This document shows, piece after piece, positions 40,499-49,248 of a DNA stretch of 64,000 nt. The stretch spans positions 62,001 through 126,000 of the forward strand of contig NZ_RSEC01000032.1 in assembly GCF_003937945.1 (NCBI RefSeq), given 5' to 3'. Under the pieces are notes generated by a model. The model searched no databases. It was not told the DNA's origin and was given only the letters and a program-made list of their open reading frames with translations. A program made the translations under genes and the position numbers. The DNA comes from Amycolatopsis eburnea. Lineage in GTDB: Bacteria; Actinomycetota; Actinomycetes; Mycobacteriales; Pseudonocardiaceae. Position 1 is the stretch's first letter, and each line of letters begins with the position of its first letter.

Positions 40499-43400
40499 TC
40501 ACGCCTCCGGGATGTCCCGCAGCAGCCGTCGCAGGCCTTCGGCGTCCAGGAGGTCCGCCGGGCGGATCGTGCGGTTCGCCCGGACGTAGTGGAACGCCGC
40601 GCGCACCTGCTCCACCGGGACGTTCTTCAGCGCCGCCCACGCCATCCGGTACGCCGCCAGCTGGACCGCCAGCGCCGGGATCCGGGACTCCGGCGGGACG
40701 GAACCCGTCTTCCAGTCCACGACCTCCCAGTACCCGTCCGGGTGCCGGAACACCGCGTCCATCCGGCCGCGCAGGGTGATGCCCTCGACGTCGGCCGAGA
40801 ACGAGATCTCCACCGCCTCCGGGACTTTCTCCGCCCACTCGCTCTCCTCGAAGGCCGCGCGGAGCTCCTCGAAGTCCGCGTCGGGGGCCTCGTCGAAGTC
40901 GGCCGCGCCGGGGAGGTCGTCGATTTCGATGAGCTGGTCGCCCCCGAACCGGCGCTCCAGCCAGCCGTGGAACTCCGTGCCGCGGCGGGCGAAGCTGTTG
41001 GGCTCCGCCGGCAACGGGCGGCGCAGGTCGCTCGCCAGCCGGGCGCTGTCGTCGGCCAGCGTGACCAGCTGGCTCACCGTCAGCCGGGACGGCAGCGGCA
41101 CCCGCTTGACGTGGTCGTCCTTGCGCGCCCACTCCTCCAGCAGGACGTCGGTGTCGGTCAGCCAGCCGTCCGGGTCGTCCTCCTCTTCTTCTGCAGTATC
41201 CACAGTGGACATCGCCTCGGACACCAGCTCGACCCCGGTCTGCACGCCGGTGCGGCGGTCGGCCAGCGGGTCGACCGGCCACCGGGACTTCCGCGAGTCC
41301 GACACCAGCGGGTTTTCGTCGTCGGCGCCCGGCTCCGGCGCCCAGTCGGCGAGCTGCCCGACGCCGGTTTCGCGCAGCACGCCGGCGATCTCCGTCAGGA
41401 ACTCCGACGGCCCCTTCGCGCGGCTGCTGCTCTCATTCCACCAGTGCCCGGAGACGATCAGCGCGTGCTCGGACCGCGTCAGCGCCACGTAGCAGAGCCG
41501 CCGCTCCTCCGCCTGCTCCCGCTCGACGAACCCGGCCTCGTGCAGCTCCAGTCCTTCTTGGACTTCCTTGCGGTCGTAGCCCTCGGCGATGCGCAGTTCC
41601 GGCAGGTCTTCGGCGTCGCCGCGCAGCGCGGCCGGCAGCGACGTCGCGGTCCGCAGCCACGACGACGACCGCCGCCGGCCGGGGAACACCTCGTGCACCA
41701 GGTGCGGGACGGCGACGACCTCCCACTCCAGCCCCTTCGACGAGTGCACGGTGAGCACCTGCACCCGGTCCGGGACGACCTCGACCTCGCCGGGGGTGAG
41801 CCCGTCTTCGGCGTGCGCGGCCGTGTTCAGGTAGTCCACAAAGGACAGCAGGGTCGCGGTCGGCGCCGTCTCGGCGTAGTCGGTGACGACTTCGGCGAAC
41901 GCGTCCAGGTGCGCGCGACCCGCGGAACCGGGGCGTGCCAACGACTCCACGTCCAGCAGCATCGTGCGCTCGACGTCGGCGACGAGCTCCGGCAGCGACT
42001 GGTCGAGCCGCCGCCGCAGCGCGGCCAGCTCCCAGCCGATCCGCCGGATGCGCCGGTAGCCCTCCTCGGAATACCGTTCCGGCGCACCGGGTTCGTCGAT
42101 GGCGTCGATCAGCCCGGCCTGCTCTACGCGCTCGACGACCAGCTCGGGCGTGTCCGGCTTCTCCGGGCTGGACAGCTCGCCCGCGCGCCGCCACAGCGCG
42201 GCGACGTCGGCGGCCGCGAGGCGCCAGCGCGCGCCGGTCAGCAGCCGCGCCGCCGCGCTGCCCGACAGCGGATCCGCGAGCACCTTCAACGTCGAAACGA
42301 GGTCGGCGACCTCGGGCTCGTCGAGCAGCCCGCCGAGCCCGACGACCTCGACCGGCAGCCCGCGGGCCCGCAGTTCGGCGGCGATCGGGGCCATGTCGGC
42401 ACGGCGCCGCACGAGGACCGCGGCGGTCGGCGGCTTGCCGGTCTGCTCCTGGTGGGCGTACCAGCGCCGGGCCAGCGCGTCGGCGACCCACTCGCGTTCG
42501 GTGCGGATGTCCGGCAGCAGCGCACACGCGATGTCCGCCGCCCCGGCGCCTTCGCGCGCCCGCAGCCGTTCGACGCCGAGGCCGCGGGCGCGCAGCGGTT
42601 CGGCGATCGCGTTCGCGAGGTCGAGGATCTCCGGCGGGTTCCGGAAACTGGTGAGCAGCCCGAATTCGTGCGCGGGGACGAGGCGTTCGCCGTCGAAGCG
42701 CGGGAAGTCCGTGGTGAACCGGGGCAGGTTGGCGGCGCTGGCGCCGCGCCAGCCGTAGATGGCCTGCGCCGGGTCGCCGACGGCGGTCACCGGCAGCGGC
42801 GGGTTCTCGACGCCGCCGAACAGCGCGCGCAGCAGGACGCGCTGGGCGTGTCCGGTGTCCTGGTACTCGTCGAGCAGGACGGCGCCGTAGCGCTCCCGTT
42901 CGCCGCGCACGACCGACGGGTAGCCGCTCGCGAGCTGCGCGGCCAGCGACATCTGGTCGGCGAAGTCGAGCGCGCCTTCGTTGCGCTTGCGCCGGTGGTA
43001 CTCCTCGACGAGCGGCAGCAGCGCGAGCCGGAAGTGCTGCGCGGCCATGATTTCCGTGAGCTTCTGCGGCAACGCGGCCCGTTGTCCCTTGGCGCGCGGC
43101 GCGTTTTCGATGACGCGGCACATCCACGTCGTGTACTCGGCGAGCTGCTCGGTGGAGATGAGGTGCTCGCCGAGTTCGCCGGCGAGCTGCAGGACGTCGG
43201 CGGTGACGGTCGGCGGGACGCGGTCGGTGTCCAGCTCGTTGTCCCAAGTGGACACCACGCGGTGCGCGATCTGCCACGACGACGTCTCGGACAGCAGCCG
43301 GACACCGGGCTGCACCGGCAGCCGGAGCCCGTGTTCGGAGAGCATGCGCCCGGCGTAGGCGTGGTAGGTCAGGACGGTCGGTTCGCCGGCGACCACAGTC

Positions 43401-43735
43401 GACCGCAGCCCGCCGGTGGGGTCGAGCCGGTCGAGCAGCCCGGACCCGGCCAGGCGCCGCAGCCGCGCGCGGACGCGCTCGCCGAGCTGGCGGGCGGCCT
43501 TGCGGGTGAAGGTGAGGCCGAGCACGCGGTCGGGGCTGACGATCCCGTTGGCGACCAGCCAGACCACCCGCGCGGCCATGGTTTCGGTCTTCCCGGCCCC
43601 GGCCCCGGCAACGACGAGCGAGGGTTCCACGGGCGCGGCGATGACGGTGGCCTGCTCCGGCGTGGGCCGGTGCAACCCGAGCGCATCGGCCAGCTCCGCA
43701 GGCTCAACCGGATTCGCGACAACGAGCGGGCTCAC
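40499..43735 (-). CDS. adnB: AdnB: UvrD-like helicase-nuclease subunit of the AdnAB double-strand-break resection motor
   Basis: 1078 residues from GTG 43735, with GTGGGGAA upstream. Walker A VVAGAGAGKTETMAARVVWL (44-50), helicase motifs VLGLTFTRKAARQLGERV, LLDEYQDTGHAQRVLLRALF and GDPAQAIYGWRGASAANL, then VHSSKGLEWEVVAVPHLVHE. C-terminal RecB-type nuclease: RGMDAVFRHPDG region with VVDWKTGS and QLAAYRMAW. AdnAB is the mycobacterial and actinobacterial ATP-dependent motor that resects DNA ends for homologous recombination; in mycobacteria AdnB supplies the main motor. Pairs with AdnA upstream. TCCACAGTGGAC at 41199-41210 encodes STVD. Confidence 0.93.
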   Translation of the reverse strand: MSPLVVANPVEPAELADALGLHRPTPEQATVIAAPVEPSLVVAGAGAGKTETMAARVVWLVANGIVSPDRVLGLTFTRKAARQLGERVRARLRRLAGSGLLDRLDPTGGLRSTVVAGEPTVLTYHAYAGRMLSEHGLRLPVQPGVRLLSETSSWQIAHRVVSTWDNELDTDRVPPTVTADVLQLAGELGEHLISTEQLAEYTTWMCRVIENAPRAKGQRAALPQKLTEIMAAQHFRLALLPLVEEYHRRKRNEGALDFADQMSLAAQLASGYPSVVRGERERYGAVLLDEYQDTGHAQRVLLRALFGGVENPPLPVTAVGDPAQAIYGWRGASAANLPRFTTDFPRFDGERLVPAHEFGLLTSFRNPPEILDLANAIAEPLRARGLGVERLRAREGAGAADIACALLPDIRTEREWVADALARRWYAHQEQTGKPPTAAVLVRRRADMAPIAAELRARGLPVEVVGLGGLLDEPEVADLVSTLKVLADPLSGSAAARLLTGARWRLAAADVAALWRRAGELSSPEKPDTPELVVERVEQAGLIDAIDEPGAPERYSEEGYRRIRRIGWELAALRRRLDQSLPELVADVERTMLLDVESLARPGSAGRAHLDAFAEVVTDYAETAPTATLLSFVDYLNTAAHAEDGLTPGEVEVVPDRVQVLTVHSSKGLEWEVVAVPHLVHEVFPGRRRSSSWLRTATSLPAALRGDAEDLPELRIAEGYDRKEVQEGLELHEAGFVEREQAEERRLCYVALTRSEHALIVSGHWWNESSSRAKGPSEFLTEIAGVLRETGVGQLADWAPEPGADDENPLVSDSRKSRWPVDPLADRRTGVQTGVELVSEAMSTVDTAEEEEDDPDGWLTDTDVLLEEWARKDDHVKRVPLPSRLTVSQLVTLADDSARLASDLRRPLPAEPNSFARRGTEFHGWLERRFGGDQLIEIDDLPGAADFDEAPDADFEELRAAFEESEWAEKVPEAVEISFSADVEGITLRGRMDAVFRHPDGYWEVVDWKTGSVPPESRIPALAVQLAAYRMAWAALKNVPVEQVRAAFHYVRANRTIRPADLLDAEGLRRLLRDIPEA

Positions 43736-43746
43736 TTCCCCACCCC

Positions 43747-43817
43747 CCGCGCCGCACTTTCACGTGAAAGTGCGGCTTTGCGCGACAAAGCGTAGCTTTC
43801 ACGTGAAAGCGGCGCGG
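43747..43817. repeat. nested CACGTG palindrome element between adnA and adnB
   Basis: Perfect 26-bp palindrome 43751-43776 centred on CACGTG, a second GCTTTCACGTGAAAGC at 43795-43810, and outer arms CCGCGCCGC (43747-43755)/GCGGCGCGG (43809-43817). A small hairpin CTTTG/CAAAG lies at the centre. It occupies nearly the whole 94-bp gap inside a two-gene operon whose products act as a heterodimer. Confidence 0.9.
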
Positions 43818-43829
43818 TCGTCGGGCGGG

Positions 43830-46800
43830 TCACGGGCCTGGCACCTGTCGGCCTTCGGGGCGCAGGGGGCAGCAGCCGCGGACCGGGCAGCGGTCGCAGT
43901 CCGGGTTCTCCTGCGCCTGGTAGTCCGGCCCGGCGGCCGACGCCGCGGCGTCGCGGACCAGCTCCAGCCACTGCTTGCCGCCGACCTCGTCCATCGGCGG
44001 CTGGGACCGCTCGGTGGCTCCCGTCTTGTTGTTCGCCTTCGCGACGTAGACCAGCCTCGCGCCGCCGGGTTCGTTGCTGCCCTTGATCGCGCCCAGCAGC
44101 ACCGCCAGCTGGTACGCGGCCAGCTGCGGGTGCGCCTCGGCGTCCGCGCCGGAAACCGGCACCTTGCCCGTCTTGATGTCGACGATCACCGGCCGCCCGT
44201 CGGCGTCCAGCTCCACCCGGTCGACGCGCCCGCGCAGCAGCACGCGGACCTCGTCCGAGCCGCCCGCCGGCAGCTCGACCTCGATGTCCTGCTCGACCCC
44301 GGCTTCCTTCAGCTCCGCCCGGCTGCGCTCCAGCCACGTCACGAAGTTCTGCAGCATCTGCTCGACGCGCCGCCGTTCCCGCCGCGAGAACCACGGCGCC
44401 CCGGCGTCGACCCGCACCCACGCTTCGTCCAGCGCGGCCTGCAGCTCCGCCTCGGTGCGGCCCGACGAGACCGCCTCCGCCAGCCCGTGCACCAGGGTCC
44501 CGGTGACCGCGGCCAGCTGCGCCGGGTCGCTGCCGCCGTGGCGCTCGATCATCCACCGCAGCGGGCACTTGGTCAGGATTTCCACTGTGGACGGTGAGAT
44601 CCGGATCAGGTCGCCCGGCGGGTGCACCGGCTCGTCGCTGGACGCCGGGAGCAGGCCGTACCACGTCGACGGGTGCGCGCCCGGCACCTTGGCGTCGGCC
44701 AGCCGGGCCAGCTGCTTCGCCGCCCGGCGACGGCGCGCGGGGTCCGCCTTGTCGTCGCAGACGACCTCGCGCAGCTCCCCCACCAGCTCGGCCAGCACCA
44801 GCGACCGGCCCGGCGGCTTCATCCGCGAGTCGAGGCCGCCGTCGTCGGCGCCGTTCTCCTCGAGGTCGTCGAGGAACCGCGACGGCTGCTCGTCCTCACC
44901 CGAAACCGCGGTCACCAGCAACGTCTGCTTCGCGCGGCTCATCGCGAGGTAGAACAGGCGCCGTTCCTCGGCGAGGATCGGCGCGGTCTGGGACACGGCG
45001 TCGTCGTCGACCCCGGCCATCAGGTCCTTGAGCCGTTCCACGCCCAGCACGGATCCGCGCAGCCGCAGGTCCGGCCACGCGCCTTCCTGGACGCCGGCGA
45101 CGGCCACGACCGTCCACTCGCGACCGGCGGCCGCGTGCGCGGTGAGCAGCGAGACGCCGTCGCCGGGGACGGCGGCCGGGGCCAGCGTGTCGCCCGCGAT
45201 CCGTTGCGCGCCCAGGTAATCCGCGAAGGACGCGACACTCGCGCGCGGCAGCCGGTCGACGTACCGGCCGGCCGCGTCGAACAGCGCGACCACGGCGTCG
45301 AGGTCGCGATCGGCTTGCGCGGCCAGCGATCCGCCGCGCTCGACCTGCTTCAGCAGCTTGTCCTGCAGCCCGCTTTCGGTCCACAGCTGCCACAGCACCT
45401 GCTCGACGCCGTCGCCGCGGGCCACGGCCTGGTGCGTCACGCGCAGCAGCCCGCCGACGCGCCGCACCGGCTCGGCTTCGGCGTCGGCCAGCCCGGCGAG
45501 GATGTCCCCGCCCCGCAACGCTTCCACGAGCAGTTCGTCGCTCGAGCGCTGCCCGCCCCCGGCCAGTTCGAGCCGGCGCAGACCCCGCCGCAGCCGTCGC
45601 AGCGCCAGCGGGTCCGCGCCGCCGAGTGCCGACGACAACAGCATTTCCGCGAGGTCGACGTCGAGCAGTTCGGGCGCGGGCGCGAGCTTCAGCACGGCCA
45701 GCAGCGGCCGCACCGCGGGCTGCTTCGCCAGCGGCAGCTCCTCCGTCGCCGACCCGATCGGGACACCCGCGGCGCGCAATGCCCGTTGCAGCACCAGGAA
45801 AGTCCGGGCTGGCGAGCGGACGAGCACCGCGATCTCCGACCACGGCACGCCGTCGACGAGGTGCGCGCGGCGCAGCTGGTCGGCGATCCAGCTCGCCTCG
45901 GCGGCGGGGGTCGGCATCACGCGGACGCGCACGTTCCCGCCGGTGGCACCCTTCGGCGGGACGATCTTGCGGTGCGGCGACGCGCCCGGCAGCGTCGCGC
46001 CGATCTTCGCCACCGCCAGGCGCACGGCCGGGGCCAGCCGGTGCGACGTCGTGAGCGTGACGGTCCGGCTGCCGTCCGGGTCGGCGTCGGCGAACAGGCT
46101 CGCGTCCGCGCCGCGGAAGGAGAACACGTTCTGGTCCGGGTCGCCGGCCACGACGAACTCGGCCGCGGTGTGCCCGATCATCCGGACCAGGCTGGTCTGC
46201 AGCGGGTCGAGGTGGTGGGCGTCGTCGACGAACAGGTGCCGCACGCGGGTGCGCTCGCGGTCGCGCAGCTCGTCGTCGTCTTCGAGGGCGAGCAGCGCGG
46301 AGGTGACCAGCTCGGCGGCGTCCAGCGCGGGCGCGCTCGCGACGCCGAGCGCGTTGCCGCCCGCGCCCTGCAGCTGCGTGACCTCTTCGTACTGCGCCCA
46401 GAACTGCCCGGCGGCGACCCATTCGTCGCGGCCGCGGCGGCGGCCCAGCTCGGCGAGGTCCTCCGGGCCGAGCCCGCGTTCGGCCGCACGCATCAGCAGG
46501 TCGCGCAGCTCTTCGGCGAAGCCCGGGACGATCAGGGCGGGCCGCAGCGCCTCGGGCCAGTACCCGGCTTCCTCGTCGAGGTCGCCCGCCAGCAGCTCGC
46601 GCACGACGACGTCCTGCTCGGCGCCCGCGAGCAGCCGCGGCGGCGGGAGCTCTTCGGCCATCGCCTCGAGCCGAAGCAGCGAGTAGGCGTAGGAGTGCAC
46701 GGTGCGCACGAGCGGTTCGCGGACGGTCCGGGGCAGCGGCCGCGCCAGGTCCGGGTCGGCGGTGAGGCGGCGCGTGATGTCGGCGCGCAGGGCGTCCGCG

Positions 46801-47024
46801 GACCGGCGGGACGTGGTGAGCACGAGCACGCTCTCGGGGTCGGCGCCCTCGGCGATGCGGCGGGTGGCGGCCGAGGCGAGCAACGCCGTCTTGCCGGTGC
46901 CGGGTCCGCCGAGCACGCGCCGGAACCCCCCGGGCGCGGAGAGCAGCCGCCGGGCGCCTTCGTCCCAGGTGAACGTGGGTGCGTCGGGGACCGGCGTGCG
47001 CACCAGCCGCGCGTCCGCCCGCAC
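43830..47024 (-). CDS. adnA: AdnA: helicase-nuclease subunit with Fe-S nuclease domain
   Basis: 1064 residues. Start GTG 47024 chosen for GGGAGG 6 nt upstream; a GTG at 47087 has none. Walker A RVLGGPGTGKTALLASAATR (39-46), HLFVDDAHHLDPLQTSLVRM, AGDPDQNVFSFRGADASLF. C-terminal RecB nuclease domain: KCPLRWMIERHGGS, VELDADGRPVIVDIKTGKVP, QLAAYQLAVLLGAIKG and DCDRCPVRGCCPLRPEG. The first Cys plus the CxxC...C group form the [4Fe-4S] staple seen in AdnA/AddB nucleases. Partner of AdnB (Rv3202c/Rv3201c equivalents). A TTCCACTGTGGAC word at 44580-44592 encodes STVE. Confidence 0.93.
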   Translation of the reverse strand: MRADARLVRTPVPDAPTFTWDEGARRLLSAPGGFRRVLGGPGTGKTALLASAATRRIAEGADPESVLVLTTSRRSADALRADITRRLTADPDLARPLPRTVREPLVRTVHSYAYSLLRLEAMAEELPPPRLLAGAEQDVVVRELLAGDLDEEAGYWPEALRPALIVPGFAEELRDLLMRAAERGLGPEDLAELGRRRGRDEWVAAGQFWAQYEEVTQLQGAGGNALGVASAPALDAAELVTSALLALEDDDELRDRERTRVRHLFVDDAHHLDPLQTSLVRMIGHTAAEFVVAGDPDQNVFSFRGADASLFADADPDGSRTVTLTTSHRLAPAVRLAVAKIGATLPGASPHRKIVPPKGATGGNVRVRVMPTPAAEASWIADQLRRAHLVDGVPWSEIAVLVRSPARTFLVLQRALRAAGVPIGSATEELPLAKQPAVRPLLAVLKLAPAPELLDVDLAEMLLSSALGGADPLALRRLRRGLRRLELAGGGQRSSDELLVEALRGGDILAGLADAEAEPVRRVGGLLRVTHQAVARGDGVEQVLWQLWTESGLQDKLLKQVERGGSLAAQADRDLDAVVALFDAAGRYVDRLPRASVASFADYLGAQRIAGDTLAPAAVPGDGVSLLTAHAAAGREWTVVAVAGVQEGAWPDLRLRGSVLGVERLKDLMAGVDDDAVSQTAPILAEERRLFYLAMSRAKQTLLVTAVSGEDEQPSRFLDDLEENGADDGGLDSRMKPPGRSLVLAELVGELREVVCDDKADPARRRRAAKQLARLADAKVPGAHPSTWYGLLPASSDEPVHPPGDLIRISPSTVEILTKCPLRWMIERHGGSDPAQLAAVTGTLVHGLAEAVSSGRTEAELQAALDEAWVRVDAGAPWFSRRERRRVEQMLQNFVTWLERSRAELKEAGVEQDIEVELPAGGSDEVRVLLRGRVDRVELDADGRPVIVDIKTGKVPVSGADAEAHPQLAAYQLAVLLGAIKGSNEPGGARLVYVAKANNKTGATERSQPPMDEVGGKQWLELVRDAAASAAGPDYQAQENPDCDRCPVRGCCPLRPEGRQVPGP

Positions 47025-47142
47025 CGTTCGCCTCCCGTTCACCCCGCGATGGAACCACGTCCGGAGTAGTGGGTGCGGCACCGGCACGGCTTAGCGGTGG
47101 ACGGCTACGAAAAGTGTCGTACCCCTACGGCAGAGTGTCGGT

Positions 47143-47466
47143 ATGGACGACGTTCTGCACGAGCGCGTGCGGGAGATCATCGCGTCGGTGCCGGCCGGCA
47201 AGGTGGCGACGTACGGCGACATCGCGGCACTCGCGGGCGCGCCTTCGCCGCGGATGGTGGGCGCCATCCTCGCCGAAGACGGGCACGACCTGCCGTGGCA
47301 CCGGATCCTGCGCGCGAACGGCACCCCGGCGCCGCACCTGGTCCACGACCAGCTGGAGCGGCTGCGCGCGGAAGGGGTGCTGGCCGACGGTCAGCGCGTG
47401 GACCTGCGGAAGTACCGCTGGAAGCAAGGAGGTGACGTGGATCCCGGTCCGGAAGGGCTGTTCTGA
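47143..47466 (+). CDS. alkyltransferase-like protein (ATL, MGMT fold without catalytic Cys)
   Basis: 107 residues from ATG 47143. Helix-turn-helix part VREIIASVPAGKVATYGDIA, then PSPRMVGAILAEDGHDLPWHRILRANGTPA. In true O6-alkylguanine transferases the motif is PCHR; here it is PWHR, so no alkyl transfer is possible. ATL proteins bind O6-alkylguanine and hand it to nucleotide excision repair. Equivalent to Rv3204 beside AdnA in M. tuberculosis. Divergent from adnA, 118 bp between starts. Confidence 0.9.
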   Translation: MDDVLHERVREIIASVPAGKVATYGDIAALAGAPSPRMVGAILAEDGHDLPWHRILRANGTPAPHLVHDQLERLRAEGVLADGQRVDLRKYRWKQGGDVDPGPEGLF

Positions 47467-47476
47467 TACCCGACCC

Positions 47477-47495
47477 TTAGGTTAGCCTCGCCTAA
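47477..47495 (+). promoter_or_regulatory. iron box (IdeR/DmdR site) overlapping the SIP start codon
   Basis: TTAGGTTAGCCTCGCCTAA, 19 bp, an imperfect inverted repeat that fits the DtxR/IdeR consensus TTAGGTTAGSCTAACCTAA closely. Its last base is the A of the ATG at 47495. Iron-loaded regulator here would block transcription or a leaderless start, giving iron-repressed expression. Confidence 0.85.
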
Positions 47496-48352
47496 TGACG
47501 ACGCAGGCGGAGCGCACCACTCTGACCCACCACCGTGCCTCGGTCACGGCGGTCCGGCCGCTGTCGCCGCACCTGGTGCGCGTGACGCTCGCCACGGAGA
47601 CCTTCCGCGAGCTGGTGCCGCAGGCGCCCGACCAGTACGTCAAGCTCTTCTTCCCGCTCGCCGGGCAGGACGAGCCGGTGCTGCCGGAGACGGCGTCCGA
47701 CGTCATGTCCTGGTACCGCACGTACCTGGCGATGCCGGACGACGTCCGTCCCCCGATGCGCACGTACACGGCCCGCGCGATCCGGCCGGAAGCGGCGGAG
47801 GTCGACGTCGACTTCGTCCTGCACGGCGACGAGGGCCCGGCGTCGGCGTGGGCGTCCCGGGTCCGGCCGGGCGACCGGGTGGCGTTCATGGGCCCGTACG
47901 GCCTGTACGCGCCTCCGCCCGCCACCGACTGGCAGCTGCTGGTGGGCGACGAGACGGCGCTGCCCGCGATCGGCGCGATCGTCGAGCAGCTGCCGCCGGG
48001 CACGCGGGCGTCGGTGTACGTCGAGCTGGCGGACCGGGCGGACCGGCAGGCCTTCGACACGCTCGGCGCGGTCGAGGTCCACTGGGTGCTGCGCGGTTCG
48101 CGGCCGCTGGGCGAGGCGTTGCTGGGCGCGGTGCGCGGGGCGGCGTTCCCCGGCGGGACGCCGTACGCGTGGGTGTCCGGCGAGGCGGGTGTGGTGAAGC
48201 TGGTGCGGCGGCACCTGGTGCGGGAGCGCGAGGTCGACAAGCGCTCGATCTGCTTCACGGGTTACTGGCGGCGCGGGCTGAGCGAGGAGGACGCGGGCCG
48301 GGAAGCGGTCCGGGCGGCCGAGGCGGGCGAAGTCCCGGCCGAGGACGACTGA
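47495..48352 (+). CDS. siderophore-interacting protein (ferric-siderophore reductase, FAD-binding)
   Basis: 285 residues from ATG 47495. N-terminal FAD domain with PDQYVKLFFPL and PPMRTYTARAIRPEAAEVDV (RxYT flavin motif), VDFVLHGDEGPASAWASRVR and GPYGLYAPPP. C-terminal SIP domain with LLVGDETALPAIGAIVEQLP, YAWVSGEAGVVKLVRRHLVR and the ending SICFTGYWRRG. These enzymes use NAD(P)H to reduce Fe(III)-siderophores and release iron in the cytoplasm. The iron box at its start supports the role. No siderophore biosynthesis gene is present in the window. Confidence 0.93.
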   Translation: MTTQAERTTLTHHRASVTAVRPLSPHLVRVTLATETFRELVPQAPDQYVKLFFPLAGQDEPVLPETASDVMSWYRTYLAMPDDVRPPMRTYTARAIRPEAAEVDVDFVLHGDEGPASAWASRVRPGDRVAFMGPYGLYAPPPATDWQLLVGDETALPAIGAIVEQLPPGTRASVYVELADRADRQAFDTLGAVEVHWVLRGSRPLGEALLGAVRGAAFPGGTPYAWVSGEAGVVKLVRRHLVREREVDKRSICFTGYWRRGLSEEDAGREAVRAAEAGEVPAEDD

Positions 48353-48357
48353 CCGAC

Positions 48358-48442
48358 GCGCCCCAATGTGGCCTTCGGTGCGTCAGACGCACCCAAGGCG
48401 GCCTTCGGTGCGTCTGACGCAACCAAGGCCACATTGGGGCGC
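48358..48442. repeat. family A gene-end palindrome, copy 2
   Basis: Same architecture as 28813-28899: outer arms begin GCGCCCCAATGTGGCCTT and end with the complement. It has internal GCGTCAGACGC (48380-48390) and GCGTCTGACGC (48410-48420). Both arms differ from copy 1 by matched changes (GTT/AAC becomes CTT/AAG), preserving pairing. It fills the gap between the convergent SIP and HemD-like genes, and its last base belongs to the HemD-like stop codon. Confidence 0.9.
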
Positions 48443-49248
48443 TAGGCCGGTGCCGCGAACGTCGTGACCAGCAGTTTCACCAGCGCTCCCAGCCGCTGGC
48501 GCTCCGGCTGCACCGTCCGGATCCCCGCCTCCTCCAGCGGGGCCGCGGTCACCGGGCCCACGCACGCGACCACCACCGGCCCCCGCAACGCCGCCACCAG
48601 CGCCTCATACCGCCCGTACGACCTCGCCAGCGCCAGGAAGTTCGCCGCCGCCGGGGCGCTCGTGAACGCCAGTGCGCCCAGCTCGCCCGCGATCGCCGCG
48701 TCGATCAGCTCGTGCACCGGGCGGACGTCCGGCGGGGAATGCCACCGGTACGGCTGCACCTCCACCAGCGACGCCCCGGTCAGCGACGACGTGTGCGCGG
48801 GCAGCGGCGTCCCGTGCAGCTGGACCGCCACCCGCGCGCCGGCCACGCCCGCCGCGGCCAGGGCGCCGAACAGCTCCGCGTTCGACTCCGACTCCGCCGA
48901 AAAGGCCTCCCGCAGGCCGGCCCCGCGGACCGCGCCGACCGCCTTCGGGCCGCGGGCGTAGATCCGGGACGCGCGCAGCCGGTCGAGCAGCGGCTCGCGC
49001 AGGCCCCAGCCGGCCGCCGCGTCGAGCCAGCCGCGGAAGCCCGCGCCCGTCGTCACCACCGTGAAGGCGACCGGCTCGGCCAGGACCGCCTCGGTGGCCG
49101 ACCGCAGCGCGGGGTCCGATTCCAGCGGGACGATGGTGATCGTGGGCGCGTGGCGGACCTCGGCGCCGTAGCGTTCGAGGGCCGCGATGAAGTCCTCGGC
49201 CCGGCGTTCGGCCGTGACGCCGATGGCGATCCCGGTCAGCTCACCCAT
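48442..49248 (-). CDS. stand-alone HemD-like (uroporphyrinogen-III synthase fold) protein
   Basis: 268 residues from ATG 49248, overlapping the upstream WYL gene end by 8 bp. HemD fold with GIAIGVTAERRAEDFIAALE, FTVVTTGAGFRGWLDAAAGW, IYARGPKAVGAVRGAGL, VAVQLHGTPLP, ALAFTSAPAAANFLALAR and VVACVGPVTAAPLEEAGIRT. It is a close relative of the HemD part of NnaR 4 kb away but lacks the DNA-binding tail. Either a genuine uroporphyrinogen-III synthase for sirohaem/haem or a regulatory paralogue. Co-transcription with the WYL regulator is suggested by the overlap. Confidence 0.8.
   Translation of the reverse strand: MGELTGIAIGVTAERRAEDFIAALERYGAEVRHAPTITIVPLESDPALRSATEAVLAEPVAFTVVTTGAGFRGWLDAAAGWGLREPLLDRLRASRIYARGPKAVGAVRGAGLREAFSAESESNAELFGALAAAGVAGARVAVQLHGTPLPAHTSSLTGASLVEVQPYRWHSPPDVRPVHELIDAAIAGELGALAFTSAPAAANFLALARSYGRYEALVAALRGPVVVACVGPVTAAPLEEAGIRTVQPERQRLGALVKLLVTTFAAPA

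Noticed and set aside
40589..43795. 1068-codon open frame antisense to adnB, and many similar frames of 300-800 codons opposite other genes
   Set aside because: They mirror real genes with strong family motifs on the other strand, are rich in Arg/Gln/His/Gly low-complexity typical of reverse frames in high-GC DNA, and have no recognisable domain.
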